Source of the DNA: Nymphaea colorata
Lineage: Eukaryota; Streptophyta; Magnoliopsida; Nymphaeales; Nymphaeaceae
Direction: 5' to 3'
NCBI RefSeq assembly: GCF_008831285.2
Contig: NC_045147.1
Span: 5,994,334-6,058,333 of the forward strand
DNA: 64,000 nt
A program made the position numbers and the translations under genes. The notes under the pieces are model-generated. The model did not search any database and was not told where the DNA came from. It saw only the letters and a program-made list of their open reading frames with translations. Of the stretch, positions 13,001 to 27,400 are shown piece by piece; the first letter of the stretch is position 1; each line of letters opens with the position of its first letter.

Positions 13001-13496
13001 AACAAAGTAGTTTGTAATAGAAAGCACAAGAAATAGGCCGGATCAAGTCCAACAGAAACAACATCAGCAAGTTTATCAAAAGGAACCATACTATTAGATC
13101 TGGATGCTAGCAGTATTCCAATTATCTTTCTCACGTATGCCTACACCATCTGTGCAGGCCTGAGTCTCCACCAACAGCAGCACATAAAAGGATCAAGGGC
13201 GTCTTCCGTTCATCCACATATTGAAGATCTTGTGTGAAGGAAGAAAAGACAACTAAGACCACATTCTGATCACATCCACATACAGCTTGCACACAGAAGA
13301 AAGTTTATGATCTTATATAGTAAAAGATTATTAATTTTCTTTTCGAAAGTTATCAAATGCCAAAAGAGAAAACATTTCAGCTCTTTGTGACAATATGCCT
13401 TGATGAGACAAAGTGACTTGGGCTCGTGAGAAAAGAAGAATGAAGCATGACTAACCAGGAGAAATTAGGTTGCAAGATAGCGCTATCTGAATGGTT
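9843..13496 (-). repeat. Array unit 2
   Basis: Exon a 10027-10082 and exon c 12843-12949; the complete exon b read with unit 1's exon c straddles the boundary at 9802-9922. The left half resembles units 5 and 6; the right half (for example the marker cctgtagc near 12721) resembles unit 3. Confidence 0.9.
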
Positions 13497-16400
13497 GTAT
13501 TTTGTTTATCACCAGTAAGCATCCAAAAGTTGATTCCAGCCTTCCGAAGCAGATCGATTGTTCCAGGAACACCTTCCAGCAATGACATCCAAAAGAAAAC
13601 GATGACAATCTACTTAAGTCAAACCAGAAGGAAAGCTCTCGCACGAAACAATACCCCCTAGAGAAGGAAAAAGGGAATCACCTGCAGATGGTCTTCAATT
13701 GCAGCAACTCCAAGAACCTCAAGACTGTGTTCCAAACCTATCAAGAATATATATAGTTAATAAATAATACAGCACAACTGAAACTTAAATGCAACAGCAC
13801 ATGCCAACTAGAAAGAATGCATGCAAAATACTCTAGGGAGACCAAAAGCATGGCCAATAGACAAGCCATTCCTAAGTAGCGACATGTTGGTCCATTCATT
13901 GGAACATTCAAGCTCGACAACAACCTCATCTATAGAGCCCTAATTTGGCCCCCAGAGCCTACAATGAGTTGGATGAACTTCACGTACATCTAAAGTGCCA
14001 ATGATTAGGTAAAACAAGACATTTGACAATTATAACCTACAATAAAAACTTGATTTTGAAGTACAAGAGCAAACTCTCGTGCAACATGAATCGGCTTTTC
14101 CAAAACCACTGTACATCCACAAGAACACTGATGAGTTGGGCTTTAAACATTGACATCAGCTGCATGAATCAAATGATACTGATAATGTAAAAAAAAAAAA
14201 AAAACTAATGATAAAAAAGTTAAAAGCTAACGACTCTTTCAAACCCTTTCCTAAGCAAAACATAAAAGAGAAATAAAAAAAACTACTGCCTAGCCTTCAC
14301 AAGAAAACAAATTGTGATGGGAACATGGAAAGGGGAAGATGGAAAATTCATTACACTCAGCATGAGTGGAATATGTTTGAGGGGTTTCATCTACTCTATG
14401 AATGGACTAACGGTTTGGTAATAAAAAGGACAACATTTTTCAAAAGCAGAGAGGGGCTGAGAGTTCCTAATATGCCCATGAAGTCAGGAAACATTACAAA
14501 AGATGTCAACTGTTTACTTTTAAATAGTTTATAAATCATCAATTTAAATCATAAGCAGAAAATGCTCGTGTTGTGCAAATGATATGGCTTTCATTTACCC
14601 TCAATACCGTACAAGCATCGAGATTCATTTCGCATCAATGTTGTTGAATCTCAAGAAGGGTAGCATTTAAATTTCCAAAAAAAATGAACATAAAGTAATC
14701 GTCCTCAATGTCTTAGGAAATCAAAAAGAAGAGCAGATATTGACCCAAGGATCGCACATCCAGGAAAGATTGTCGCATTCCATATCCTTAGAGTTCAGCC
14801 TTCATGCCATTTATTTCTTGACAGGCACCTTTTTTGTTTTTCTTGGGTTCGCTTCTTTTTCATCCTTTTTTTTCTGCATTTGGTTTTTTGCCTTTCCATT
14901 TTTTCTTGCTTTTGATTTTCCTTTTCAGGCCGACCTTCACCTTTGAGGGAATACCTTACCACCCCATAGGCTACTACAAAACTCCACCGCTTTGGCAGTC
15001 AAGTGTAGTTTTGTCACATATCAACCCGTTTCACCTTGCGGGTTTTCAACATGCCAAAAGTACATAAGTCATTATCTTCGTGGTATAGACATAAATCACC
15101 TATATGCCTACCCGGTACTCTTGATTATTAACCCAGATGAACAACTACACAAGCCCCGAGCCCATCTCTCAACTCTTATTTTGCTACCTGCCAATATTTT
15201 ATAAGACATTATGGCTTCTCTCTTAGGATATTTTCCTGCTAAACCCTTACAGACACTTGATCACTAGAGTCAATAGCATCTCCTAGTCTTGACTTTCTCA
15301 GCTTCATAGGATTTTGCCAGATTGACTCTCTTAATGATTGACAACAAAAAAAACTTGAAAGTTTCCTTTTGCTTGGGCAGGTAGTAAGAACAAAACGAAG
15401 GCATATCATTCCTTGATAAGACACTTTTAAAATGTTTTTAGGCACAATAAAAAATTTTCTCTTTTAAAAAAATACTTGACATCAAATGGCATATCACCTA
15501 GAAGTAGGAGCTCTCTTCTACCAAAAGAGGAGTTTTTATGAAACCAGACTGATTTGTTGGGTAGAAGAAGAACTCCATATGGTCTCCTATAGAAGTAGGG
15601 AATATCTAACTATCCAATTCAAAAATCGAACTATCGAATTCAAAAATCAAATACAAACCATCTATTCTACTCTATCCCCACCTATCTAATCACTCCTTCC
15701 TCGCACCTTATGCTAAATAAATCAAGAATTCAAGCAAAAAAATAAAATAGTTTAAAAGAACATAAACACGTCCTAAAAACAAAGAAGTGAACCTATATTT
15801 ACTAAGTTGAACCCTTACCAACTATAAGATACAAAATTTCACTAAAAAAAATGAACAACAACAAAGCAAACCTTTCCACCAATGTCGTGTGAGTTTAATG
15901 ACTAAAGATCCAAAATTCAAAAAAAAATGAAGACTACTAAATAATATTGCAAATCCAACCTAATTGGTCCAACTGAAAACTGGTGGCCATTTTACATATG
16001 CCAAAGAAGTTTTAGATACAAAAAAAAACAAAAAAACAAAAATTTTTGAAGGTCATTTTTATATTTGAAAACGATTTTTAATTTGGTGAAAATTCTATGA
16101 GAAACATAGGACAACAGCTACAATTCCTAGTCTACTTCAAAAACGATCCTACAAATAAAAGTTCAATGTTCTCCAGTAAAAAAAAATGATATTAGCACGT
16201 CAAAAAACAGAAATAAACACTCAATTGAACAATCACACCCACACCAGGCACTCGTATCCATACCAATGTAACATAAGTATCCATGCAACATGGTATATAC
16301 TACTCATTCCATTCATACGAATAACCGTACTTCTGATGAACATAGATGTGCATCTTTTTGAAAGTACTCCTCAAAACCTGTAGCAAAAGAAATGCAGACA

Positions 16401-17151
16401 TAAAACCGATAGCTTATTTTATGAGGCACAATTGGCTGATATGGCCTACATGCAGCTCAACTAAAGTTAAAAAAAAAGCTGTGTGACAAAGTTTGCACCT
16501 TTGGCTCTAAGGTGCTTATTCGCAATGTAAGCAACACCCTTTCCAAGCTCCTTGCAACTTCATCTTCTGTCCTCCCATTTATTAACAGAAGCTGTCCTTT
16601 TGGCTCTGCATGATCTAACCGACATAAGTTCTACTACCATTTGATAGCTTATGCACAACAAAGTAGTTTGTAATAGAAAGCACAAGAAATAGGCCGGATC
16701 AAGTCCAACAGAAACAACATCAGCAAGTTTATCAAAAGGAACCATACTATTAGATCTGGATGCTAGCAGTATTCCAATTATCTTTCTCACGTATGCCTAC
16801 ACCATCTGTGCAGGCCTGAGTCTCCACCAACAGCAGCACATAAAAGGATCAAGGGCGTCTTCCGTTCATCCACATATTGAAGATCTTGTGTGAAGGAAGA
16901 AAAGACAACTAAGACCACATTCTGATCACATCCACATACAGCTTGCACACAGAAGAAAGTTTATGATCTTATATAGTAAAAGATTATTAATTTTCTTTTC
17001 GAAAGTTATCAAATGCCAAAAAGAGAACATTTCAGCTCTTTGTGACAATATGCCTTGATGAGACAAAGTGACTTGGGCTCGTGAGAAAAGAAGAATGAAG
17101 CATGACTAACCAGGAGAAATTAGGTTGCAAGATAGCGCTATCTGAATGGTT
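13497..17151 (-). repeat. Array unit 3
   Basis: Exon b across the boundary 13456-13576, exon a 13682-13737 (EDHLQ instead of EDRLQ), exon c 16499-16605. The left half shares a block of private variants with unit 4; the right half shares variants with unit 2. Confidence 0.9.
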
Positions 17152-20100
17152 GTATTTTGTTTATCACCAGTAAGCATCCAAAAGTTGATTCCAGCCTTCC
17201 GAAGCAGATCGATTGTTCCAGGAACACCTTCCAGCAATGACATCCAAAAGAAAACGATGACAATCTACTTAAGTCAAACCAGAAGGAAAGCTCTCGCACG
17301 AAACAATACCCCCTAGAGAAGGAAAAAGGGAATCACCTGCAGATGGTCTTCAATTGCAGCAACTCCAAGAACCTCAAGACTGTGTTCCAAACCTATCAAG
17401 AATATATATAGTTAATAAATAATACAGCACAACTGAAACTTAAATGCAACAGCACATGCCAACTAGAAAGAATGCATGCAAAATACTCTAGGGAGACCAA
17501 AAGCATGGCCAATAGACAAGCCATTCCTAAGTAGCGACATGTTGGTCCATTCATTGGAACATTCAAGCTCGACAACAACCTCATCTATAGAGCCCTAATT
17601 TGGCCCCCAGAGCCTACAATGAGTTGGATGAACTTCACGTACATCTAAAGTGCCAATGATTAGGTAAAACAAGACATTTGACAATTATAACCTACAATAA
17701 AAACTTGATTTTGAAGTACAAGAGCAAACTCTCGTGCAACATGAATCGGCTTTTCCAAAACCACTGTACATCCACAAGAACACTGATGAGTTGGGCTTTA
17801 AACATTGACATCAGCTGCATGAATCAAATGATACTGATAATGTAAAAAAAAAAAAAAAACTAATGATAAAAAAGTTAAAAGCTAACGACTCTTTCAAACC
17901 CTTTCCTAAGCAAAACATAAAAGAGAAATAAAAAAAACTACTGCCTAGCCTTCACAAGAAAACAAATTGTGATGGGAACATGGAAAGGGGAAGATGGAAA
18001 ATTCATTACACTCAGCATGAGTGGAATATGTTTGAGGGGTTTCATCTACTCTATGAATGGACTAACGGTTTGGTAATAAAAAGGACAACATTTTTCAAAA
18101 GCAGAGAGGGGCTGAGAGTTCCTAATATGCCCATGAAGTCAGGAAACATTACAAAAGATGTCAACTGTTTACTTTTAAATAGTTTATAAATCATCAATTT
18201 AAATCATAAGCAGAAAATGCTCGTGTTGTGCAAATGATATGGCTTTCATTTACCCTCAATACCGTACAAGCATCGAGATTCATTTCGCATCAATGTTGTT
18301 GAATCTCAAGAAGGGTAGCATTTAAATTTCCAAAAAAAATGAACATAAAGTAATCGTCCTCAATGTCTTAGGAAATCAAAAAGAAGAGCAGATATTGACC
18401 CAAGGATCGCACATCCAGGAAAGATTGTCGCATTCCATATCCTTAGAGTTCAGCCTTCATGCCATTTATTTCTTGACAGGCACCTTTTTTGTTTTTCTTG
18501 GGTTCGCTTCTTTTTCATCCTTTTTTTTCTGCATTTGGTTTTTTGCCTTTCCATTTTTTCTTGCTTTTGATTTTCCTTTTCAGGCCGACCTTCACCTTTG
18601 AGGGAATACCTTACCACCCCATAGGCTACTACAAAACTCCACCGCTTTGGCAGTCAAGTGTAGTTTTGTCACATATCAACCCGTTTCACCTTGCGGGTTT
18701 TCAACATGCCAAAAGTACATAAGTCATTATCTTCGTGGTATAGACATAAATCACCTATATGCCTACCCGGTACTCTTGATTATTAACCCAGATGAACAAC
18801 TACACAAGCCCCGAGCCCATCTCTCAACTCTTATTTTGCTACCTGCCAATATTTTATAAGACATTATGGCTTCTCTCTTAGGATATTTTCCTGCTAAACC
18901 CTTACAGACACTTGATCACTAGAGTCAATAGCATCTCCTAGTCTTGACTTTCTCAGCTTCATAGGATTTTGCCAGATTGACTCTCTTAATGATTGACAAC
19001 AAAAAAAACTTGAAAGTTTCCTTTTGCTTGGGCAGGTAGTAAGAACAAAACGAAGGCATATCATTCCTTGATAAGACACTTTTAAAATGTTTTTAGGCAC
19101 AATAAAAAATTTTCTCTTTTAAAAAAATACTTGACATCAAATGGCATATCACCTAGAAGTAGGAGCTCTCTTCTACCAAAAGAGGAGTTTTTATGAAACC
19201 AGACTGATTTGTTGGGTAGAAGAAGAACTCCATATGGTCTCCTATAGAAGTAGGGAATATCTAACTATCCAATTCAAAAATCGAACTATCGAATTCAAAA
19301 ATCAAATACAAACCATCTATTCTACTCTATCCCCACCTATCTAATCACTCCTTCCTCGCACCTTATGCTAAATAAATCAAGAATTCAAGCAAAAAAAATA
19401 AAATAGTTTATAAGAACATAAACACGTCCTAAAAACAAAGAAGTGAACCTATATTTACTAAGTTGAACCCTTACCAACTATAAGATACAAAATTTCACTA
19501 AAAAAATGAACAACAACAAAGCAAACCTTTCCACCAATGTCGTGTGAGTTTAATGACTAAAGATCCAAAATTCTAAAAAAAATGAAGACTACTAAATAAT
19601 ATTGCAAATCCAACCTAATTGGTCCAACTGAAAACTGGTGGCCATTTTACATATGCCAAAGAAGTTTTAGATTAAAAAAAAAACAAAAAAACAAAAATTT
19701 TTGAAGGTCATTTTTATATTTGAAAACGATTTTTAATTTGGTGAAAATTCTATGAGAAACACAGGACAACAGCTACAATTCCTAGTCTACTTCAAAAACG
19801 ATCCTACAAATAAAAGTTCAATGTTCTCCAGTAAAAAAAATGATATTAGCACGTCAAAAAACAGAAATAAACACTCAATTGAACAATCACACCCACACCA
19901 GGCACTCGTATCCATACCAATGTAACATAAGTATCCATGCAACATGGTATATACTACTCATTCCATTCATACGAATAACCGTACTTCTGATGAACATAGA
20001 TGTGCATCTTTTTGAAAGTACTCCTCAAAACCTGCAGCAAAAGAAATGCAGACATAAAACCGATAGCTTATTTTATGAGGCACAATTGGCTGATATGGCG

Positions 20101-20807
20101 TACATGCAGCTCAACTAAAGTTAAAAAAAAAGCTGTGTGACAAAGTTTGCACCTTTGGCTCTAAGGTGCTTATTCGCAATGTAAGCAACACCCTTTCCAA
20201 GCTCCTTGCAACTTCATCTTCTGTCCTCCCATTTATTAACAGAAGTTGTCCTTTTGGCTCTGCATGATCTAACCGACATAAGTTCTACTACCATTTGATA
20301 GGTTATGCACAACAAAGTAGTTTGTAATAGAAAGCACAAGAAATAGGCCGGATCAAGTCCAACAGAAACAACATCAGCAAGTTTATCAAAAGGAACCATA
20401 CTATTAGATCTGGATGCTAGCAGTATTCCTGTTATCTTTCTCACGTATGCCTACACCAACTGTGCAGGCCTGAGTCTCCACCAACAGCAGCACATAAAAG
20501 GATCAAGGGCGTCTTCCGTTCATCCACATATTGAAGATCTTGTGTGAAGGAAGAAAAGACAACTAAGACCACATTCTGATCACATCCACATACAGCTTGC
20601 ACACAGAAGAAAGTTTATGATCTTATATAGTAAAAGATTATTAATTTTCTTTTCGAAAGTTATCAAATGCCAAAAAGAGAAAACATTTCAGCTCTTTGTG
20701 ACAATCTGCCTTGATGAGACAAAGTGACTTGGGCTCGTGAGAAAAGAAGAATGAAGCATGACTAACCAGGAGAAATTAGGTTGCAAGATAGCGCTATCTG
20801 AATGGTT
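17152..20807 (-). repeat. Array unit 4
   Basis: Exon b across the boundary 17111-17231, exon a 17337-17392 (EDHLQ, shared with unit 3), exon c 20153-20259. The right half returns to the pattern of units 5 and 6. Confidence 0.9.
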
Positions 20808-23800
20808 GTATTTTGTTTATCACCAGTAAGCATCCAAAAGTTGATTCCAGCCTTCCGAAGCAGATCGATTGTTCCAGGAACACCTTCCAGCAATGACATC
20901 CAAAAGAAAACGATGACAATCTACTTAAGTCAAACCAGAAGGAAAGCTCTCGCACGAAACAATACCCCCTAGAGAAGGAAAAAGGGAATCACCTGCAGAC
21001 GGTCTTCAATTGCAGCAACTCCAAGAACCTCAAGACTGTGTTCCAAACCTATCAAGAATATATATAGTTAATAAATAATACAGCACAACTGAAACTTAAA
21101 TGCAACAGCACATGCCAACTAGAAAGAATGCATGCAAAATACTCTAGGGAGACCAAAAGCATGGCCAATAGACAAGCCATTCCTAAGTAGCGACATGTTG
21201 GTCCATTCATTGGAACATTCAAGCTCGACAACAACCTCATCTATAGAGCCCTAATTTGGCCCCCAGAGCCTACAATGAGTTGGATGAACTTCACGTACAT
21301 CTAAAGTGCCAATGATTAGGTAAAACAAGACATTTGACAATTATAACCTACAATAAAAACTTGATTTTGAAGTACAAGATCAAACTCTCGTGCAACATGA
21401 ATCGGCTTTTCCAAAACCACTGTACATTCACAAGAACACTGATGAGTTGGGCTTTAAACATTGACATCAGCTGCATGAATCAGAAGATACTGATAATGTA
21501 AAAAAAAAAAAAAAAAAACTAATGATAAAAAAGTTAAAAGCTAACGACTCTTTCAAACCCTTTCCTAAGCAAAACATAAAAGAGAAATAAAAAAAACTAC
21601 TGCCTAGCCTTCACAAGAAAACAAATTGTGATGGGAACATGGAAAGGGGAAGATGGAAAATTCATTACACTCAGCATGAGTGGAATATGTTTGAGAGGTT
21701 TCATCTACTCTATGAATGGACTAACGGTTTGGTAATAAAAAGGACAACATTTTTCAAAAACAGAGAGGGGCTGAGAGTTCCTAATATGCCCATGAAGTCA
21801 GGAAACATTACAAAAGATGTCAACTGTTTACTTTTAAATAGTTTATAAATCATCAATTTAAATCATAAGCAGAAAATGCTCGTGTTGTGCAAATGATATG
21901 GCTTTCATTTACCCTCAATACCGTACAAGCATCGAGATTCATTTCGCATCAATGTTGTTGAATCTCAAGAAGGGTAGCATTTAAATTTCCAAAAAAAATG
22001 AACATAAAGTAATCGTCCTCAATGTCTTAGGAAATCAAAAAGAAGAGCAGATATTGACCCAAGGATCGCACATCCAGGAAAGATTGTCGCATTCCATATC
22101 CTTAGAGTTCAGCCTTCATGCCATTTATTTCTTGACAGGCACCTTTTTTGTTTTTCTTGGGTTTGCTTCTTTTTCTTCCTTTTTTTCTGCATTTGGTTTT
22201 TTGCCTTTTCATTTTTTCTTGCTTTTGATTTTCTTTTTCAGGCCGACCTTCACCTTTGAGGGAATACCTCACCACCCCATAGGCTACTACGAAACTCCAC
22301 CGCTTTGGCAGTCAGGTGTAGTTTTGTCACATATCAACCCGTTTCACCTTGCGGGTTTTCAACATGCCAAAAGTACATAAGTCATTATCTTCGTGGTATA
22401 GACATAAATCACCTATATGCCTACCCGGTACTCTTGATTATTAACCCAGATGAACAACTACACAAGCCCCGAGCCCATCTCTCAACTCTTATTTTGCTAC
22501 CTGCCAATATTTTATAAGACATTATGGCTTCTCTCTTAGGATATTTTCCTGCTAAACCCTTACAGACACTTGATCACTAGAGTCAATAGCATCTCCTAGT
22601 CTTGACTTTCTCAGCTTCATAGGATTTTGCCAGATTGACTCTCTTAATGATTGACAACAAAAAAAACTTGAAAGTTTCCTTTTGCTTGGGCAGGTAGTAA
22701 GAACAAAACGAAGGCATATCATTCCTTGATAAGACACTTTTAAAATGTTTTTAGGCACAATAAAAAATTTTCTCTTTTAAAAAAATACTTGACATCAAAT
22801 GGCATATCACCTAGAAGTAGGAGCTCTCTTCTACCAAAAGAGGAGTTTTTATGAAACCAGACTGATTTGTTGGGTAGAAGAAGAACTCCATATGGTCTCC
22901 TATAGAAGTAGGGAATATCTAACTATCCAATTCAAAAATCGAACTATCGAATTCAAAAATCAAATACAAACCATCTATTCTACTCTATCCCCACCTATCT
23001 AATCACTCCTTCCTCGCACCTTATGCTAAATAAATCAAGAATTCAAGCAAAAAAAATAAAATAGTTTATAAGAACATAAACACGTCCTAAAAACAAAGAA
23101 GTGAACCTATATTTACTAAGTTGAACCCTTACCAACTATAAGATACAAAATTTCACTAAAAAAATGAACAACAACAAAGCAAACCTTTCCACCAATGTCG
23201 TGTGAGTTTAATGACTAAAGTTCCAAAATTCTAAAAAAAATGAAGACTACTAAATAATATTGCAAATCCAACCTAATTGGTCCAACTGAAAACTGGTGGC
23301 CATTTTACATATGCCAAAGAAGTTTTAGATACAAAAAAAAACAAAAAAACAAAAATTTTTGAAGGTCATTTTTATATTTGAAAACGATTTTTAATTTGGT
23401 GAAAATTCTATGAGAAACACAGGACAACAGCTACAATTCCTAGTCTACTTCAAAAATGATCCTACAAATAAAAGTTCAATGTTCTCCAGTAAAAAACATG
23501 ATATTAGCACGTCAAAAAACAGAAATAAACACTCAATTGAACAATCACACCCACACCAGGCACTCGTATCCATACCAATGTAACATAAGTATCCATGCAA
23601 CATGGTATATACTACTCATGCCATTCATACGAATAACCGTACTTCTGATGAACATAGATGTGCATCTTTTTGAAAGTACTCCTCAAAACCTGCAGCAAAA
23701 GAAATGCAGACATAAAACCGATAGCTTATTTTATGAGGCACAATTGGCTGATATGGCCTACATGCAGCTCAACTAAAGTTAAAAAAAAAGCTGTGTGACA

Positions 23801-24465
23801 AAGTTTGCACCTTTGGCTCTAAGGTGCTTATTCGCAATGTAAGCAACACCCTTTCCAAGCTCCTTGCAACTTCATCTTCTGTCCTCCCATTTATTAACAG
23901 AAGCTGTCCTTTTGGCTCTGCATGATCTAACCGACATAAGTTCTACTACCATTTGATAGCTTATGCACAACAAAGTAGTTTGTAATAGAAAGCACAAGAA
24001 ATAGGCCGGATCAAGTCCAACAGAAACAACATCAGCAAGTTTATCAAAAGGAACCATACTATTAGATCTGGATGCTAGCAATATTCCTGTTATCTTTGTC
24101 ACGTATGCCTACACCATCTGTGCAGGCCTGAGTCTCCACCAACAGCAGCACATAAAAGGATCAAGGGCGTCTTCCGTTCATCCACATATTGAAGATCTTG
24201 TGTGAAGGAAGAAAAGACAACTAAGACCACATTCTGATCACATCCACATACAGCTTGCACACAGAAGAAAGTTTATGATCTTATATAGTAAAAGATTATT
24301 AATTTTCTTTTCGAAAGTTATCAAATGCCAAAAAGAGAAAACATTTCAGCTCTTTGTGACAATATGCCTTGATGAGACAAAGTGACTTGGGCTCGTGAGA
24401 AAAGAAGAATGAAGCATGACTAACCAGGAGAAATTAGGTTGCAAGATAGCGCTATCTGAATGGTT
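20808..24465 (-). repeat. Array unit 5
   Basis: Exon b across the boundary 20767-20887, exon a 20993-21048, exon c 23811-23917. The A run near 21500 is longer than in units 1-4. Confidence 0.9.
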
Positions 24466-27400
24466 GTATTTTGTTTATCACCAGTAAGCATCCAAAAGTT
24501 GATTCCAGCCTTCCGAAGCAGATCGATTGTTCCAGGAACACCTTCCAGCAATGACATCCAAAAGAAAACGATGACAATCTACTTAAGTCAAACCAGAAGG
24601 AAAGCTCTCGCACGAAACAATACCCCCTAGAGAAGGAAAAAGGGAATCACCTGCAGACGGTCTTCAATTGCAGCAACTCCAAGAACCTCAAGACTGTGTT
24701 CCAAACCTATCAAGAATATATATAGTTAATAAATAATACAGCACAACTGAAACTTAAATGCAACAGCACATGCCAACTAGAAAGAATGCATGCAAAATAC
24801 TCTAGGGAGACCAAAAGCATGGCCAATAGACAAGCCATTCCTAAGTAGCGACATGTTGGTCCATTCATTGGAACATTCAAGCTCGACAACAACCTCATCT
24901 ATAGAGCCCTAATTTGGCCCCCAGAGCCTACAATGAGTTGGATGAACTTCACGTACATCTAAAGTGCCAATGATTAGGTAAAACAAGACATTTGACAATT
25001 ATAACCTACAATAAAAACTTGATTTTGAAGTACAAGATCAAACTCTCGTGCAACATGAATCGGCTTTTCCAAACCACGAACACTGATGAGTTGGGCTTTA
25101 AACATTGACATCAGCTGCATGAATCAGAAGATACTGATAATGTAAAAAAAAAAAAAAAAAAACTAATGATAAAAAAGTTAAAAGCTAACGACTCTTTCAA
25201 ACCCTTTCCTAAGCAAAACATAAAAGAGAAATAAAAAAAACTACTGCCTAGCCTTCACAAGAAAACAAATTGTGATGGGAACATGGAAAGGGGAAGATGG
25301 AAAATTCATTACACTCAGCATGAGTGGAATATGTTTGAGAGGTTTCATCTACTCTATGAATGGACTAACGGTTTGGTAATAAAAAGGACAACATTTTTCA
25401 AAAACAGAGAGGGGCTGAGAGTTCCTAATATGCCCATGAAGTCAGGAAACATTACAAAAGATGTCAACTGTTTACTTTTAAATAGTTTATAAATCATCAA
25501 TTTAAATCATAAGCAGAAAATGCTCGTGTTGTGCAAATGATATGGCTTTCATTTACCCTCAATACCGTACAAGCATCGAGATTCATTTCGCATCAATGTT
25601 GTTGAATCTCAAGAAGGGTAGCATTTAAATTTCCAAAAAAAATGAACATAAAGTAATCGTCCTCAATGTCTTAGGAAATCAAAAAGAAGAGCAGATATTG
25701 ACCCAAGGATCGCACATCCAGGAAAGATTGTCGCATTCCATATCCTTAGAGTTCAGCGTTCATGCCATTTATTTCTTGACAGGCACCTTTTTTGTTTTTA
25801 TTGGGTTTGCTTCTTTTCTTCCTTTTTTTTCTGCATTTGGTTTTTTGCCTTTTCATTTTTTCTTGCTTTTGATTTTCTTTTTCAGGCCGACCTTCACCTT
25901 TGAGGGAATACCTCACCACCCCATAGGCTACTACGAAACTCCACCGCTTTGGCAGTCAGGTGTAGTTTTGTCACATATCAACCCGTTTCACCTTGCGGGT
26001 TTTCAACATGCCAAAAGTACATAAGTCATTATCTTCGTGGTATAGACATAAATCACCTATATGCCTACCCGGTACTCTTGATTATTAACCCAGATGAACA
26101 ACTACACAAGCCCCGAGCCCATCTCTCAACTCTTATTTTGCTACCTGCCAATATTTTATAAGACATTATGGCTTCTCTCTTAGGATATTTTCCTGCTAAA
26201 CCCTTACAGACACTTGATCACTAGAGTCAATAGCATCTCCTAGTCTTGACTTTCTCAGCTTCATAGGATTTTGCCAGATTGACTCTCTTAATGATTGACA
26301 ACAAAAAAAACTTGAAAGTTTCCTTTTGCTTGGGCAGGTAGTAAGAACAAAACGAAGGCATATCATTCCTTGATAAGACACTTTTAAAATGTTTTTAGGC
26401 ACAATAAAAAATTTTCTCTTTTAAAAAAATACTTGACATCAAATGGCATATCACCTAGAAGTAGGAGCTCTCTTCTACCAAAAGAGGAGTTTTTATGAAA
26501 CCAGACTGATTTGTTGGGTAGAAGAAGAACTCCATATGGTCTCCTATAGAAGTAGGGAATATCTAACTATCCAATTCAAAAATCGAACTATCGAATTCAA
26601 AATCAAATACAAACCATCTATTCTACTCTATCCCCACCTATCTAATCACTCCTTCCTCGCACCTTATGCTAAATAAATCAAGAATTCAAGCAAAAAAAAT
26701 AAAATAGTTTATAAGAACATAAACACGTCCTAAAAACAAAGAAGTGAACCTATATTTACTAAGTTGAACCCTTACCAACTATAAGATACAAAATTTCACT
26801 AAAAAAAATGAACAACAACAAAGCAAACCTTTCCACCAATGTCGTGTGAGTTTAATGACTAAAGTTCCAAAATTCTAAAAAAAATGAAGACTACTAAATA
26901 ATATTGCAAATCCAACCTAATTGGTCCAACTGAAAACTGGTGGCCATTTTACATATGCCAAAGAAGTTTTAGATACAAAAAAAACAAAAAAACAAAAATT
27001 TTTGAAGGTCATTTTTATATTTGAAAACGATTTTTAATTTGGTGAAAATTCTATGAGAAACACAGGACAACAGCTACAATTCCTAGTCTACTTCAAAAAC
27101 GATCCTACAAATAAAAGTTCAATGTTCTCCAGTAAAAAAAAATGATATTAGCACGTCAAAAAACAGAAATAAACACTCAATTGAACAATCACACCCACAC
27201 CAGGCACTCGTATCCATACCAATGTAACATAAGTATCCATGCAACATGGTATATACTACTCATTCCATTCATACGAATAACCGTACTTCTGATGAACATA
27301 GATGTGCATCTTTTTGAAAGTACTCCTCAAAACCTGCAGCAAAAGAAATGCAGACATAAAACCGATAGCTTATTTTATGAGGCACAATTGGCTGATATGG

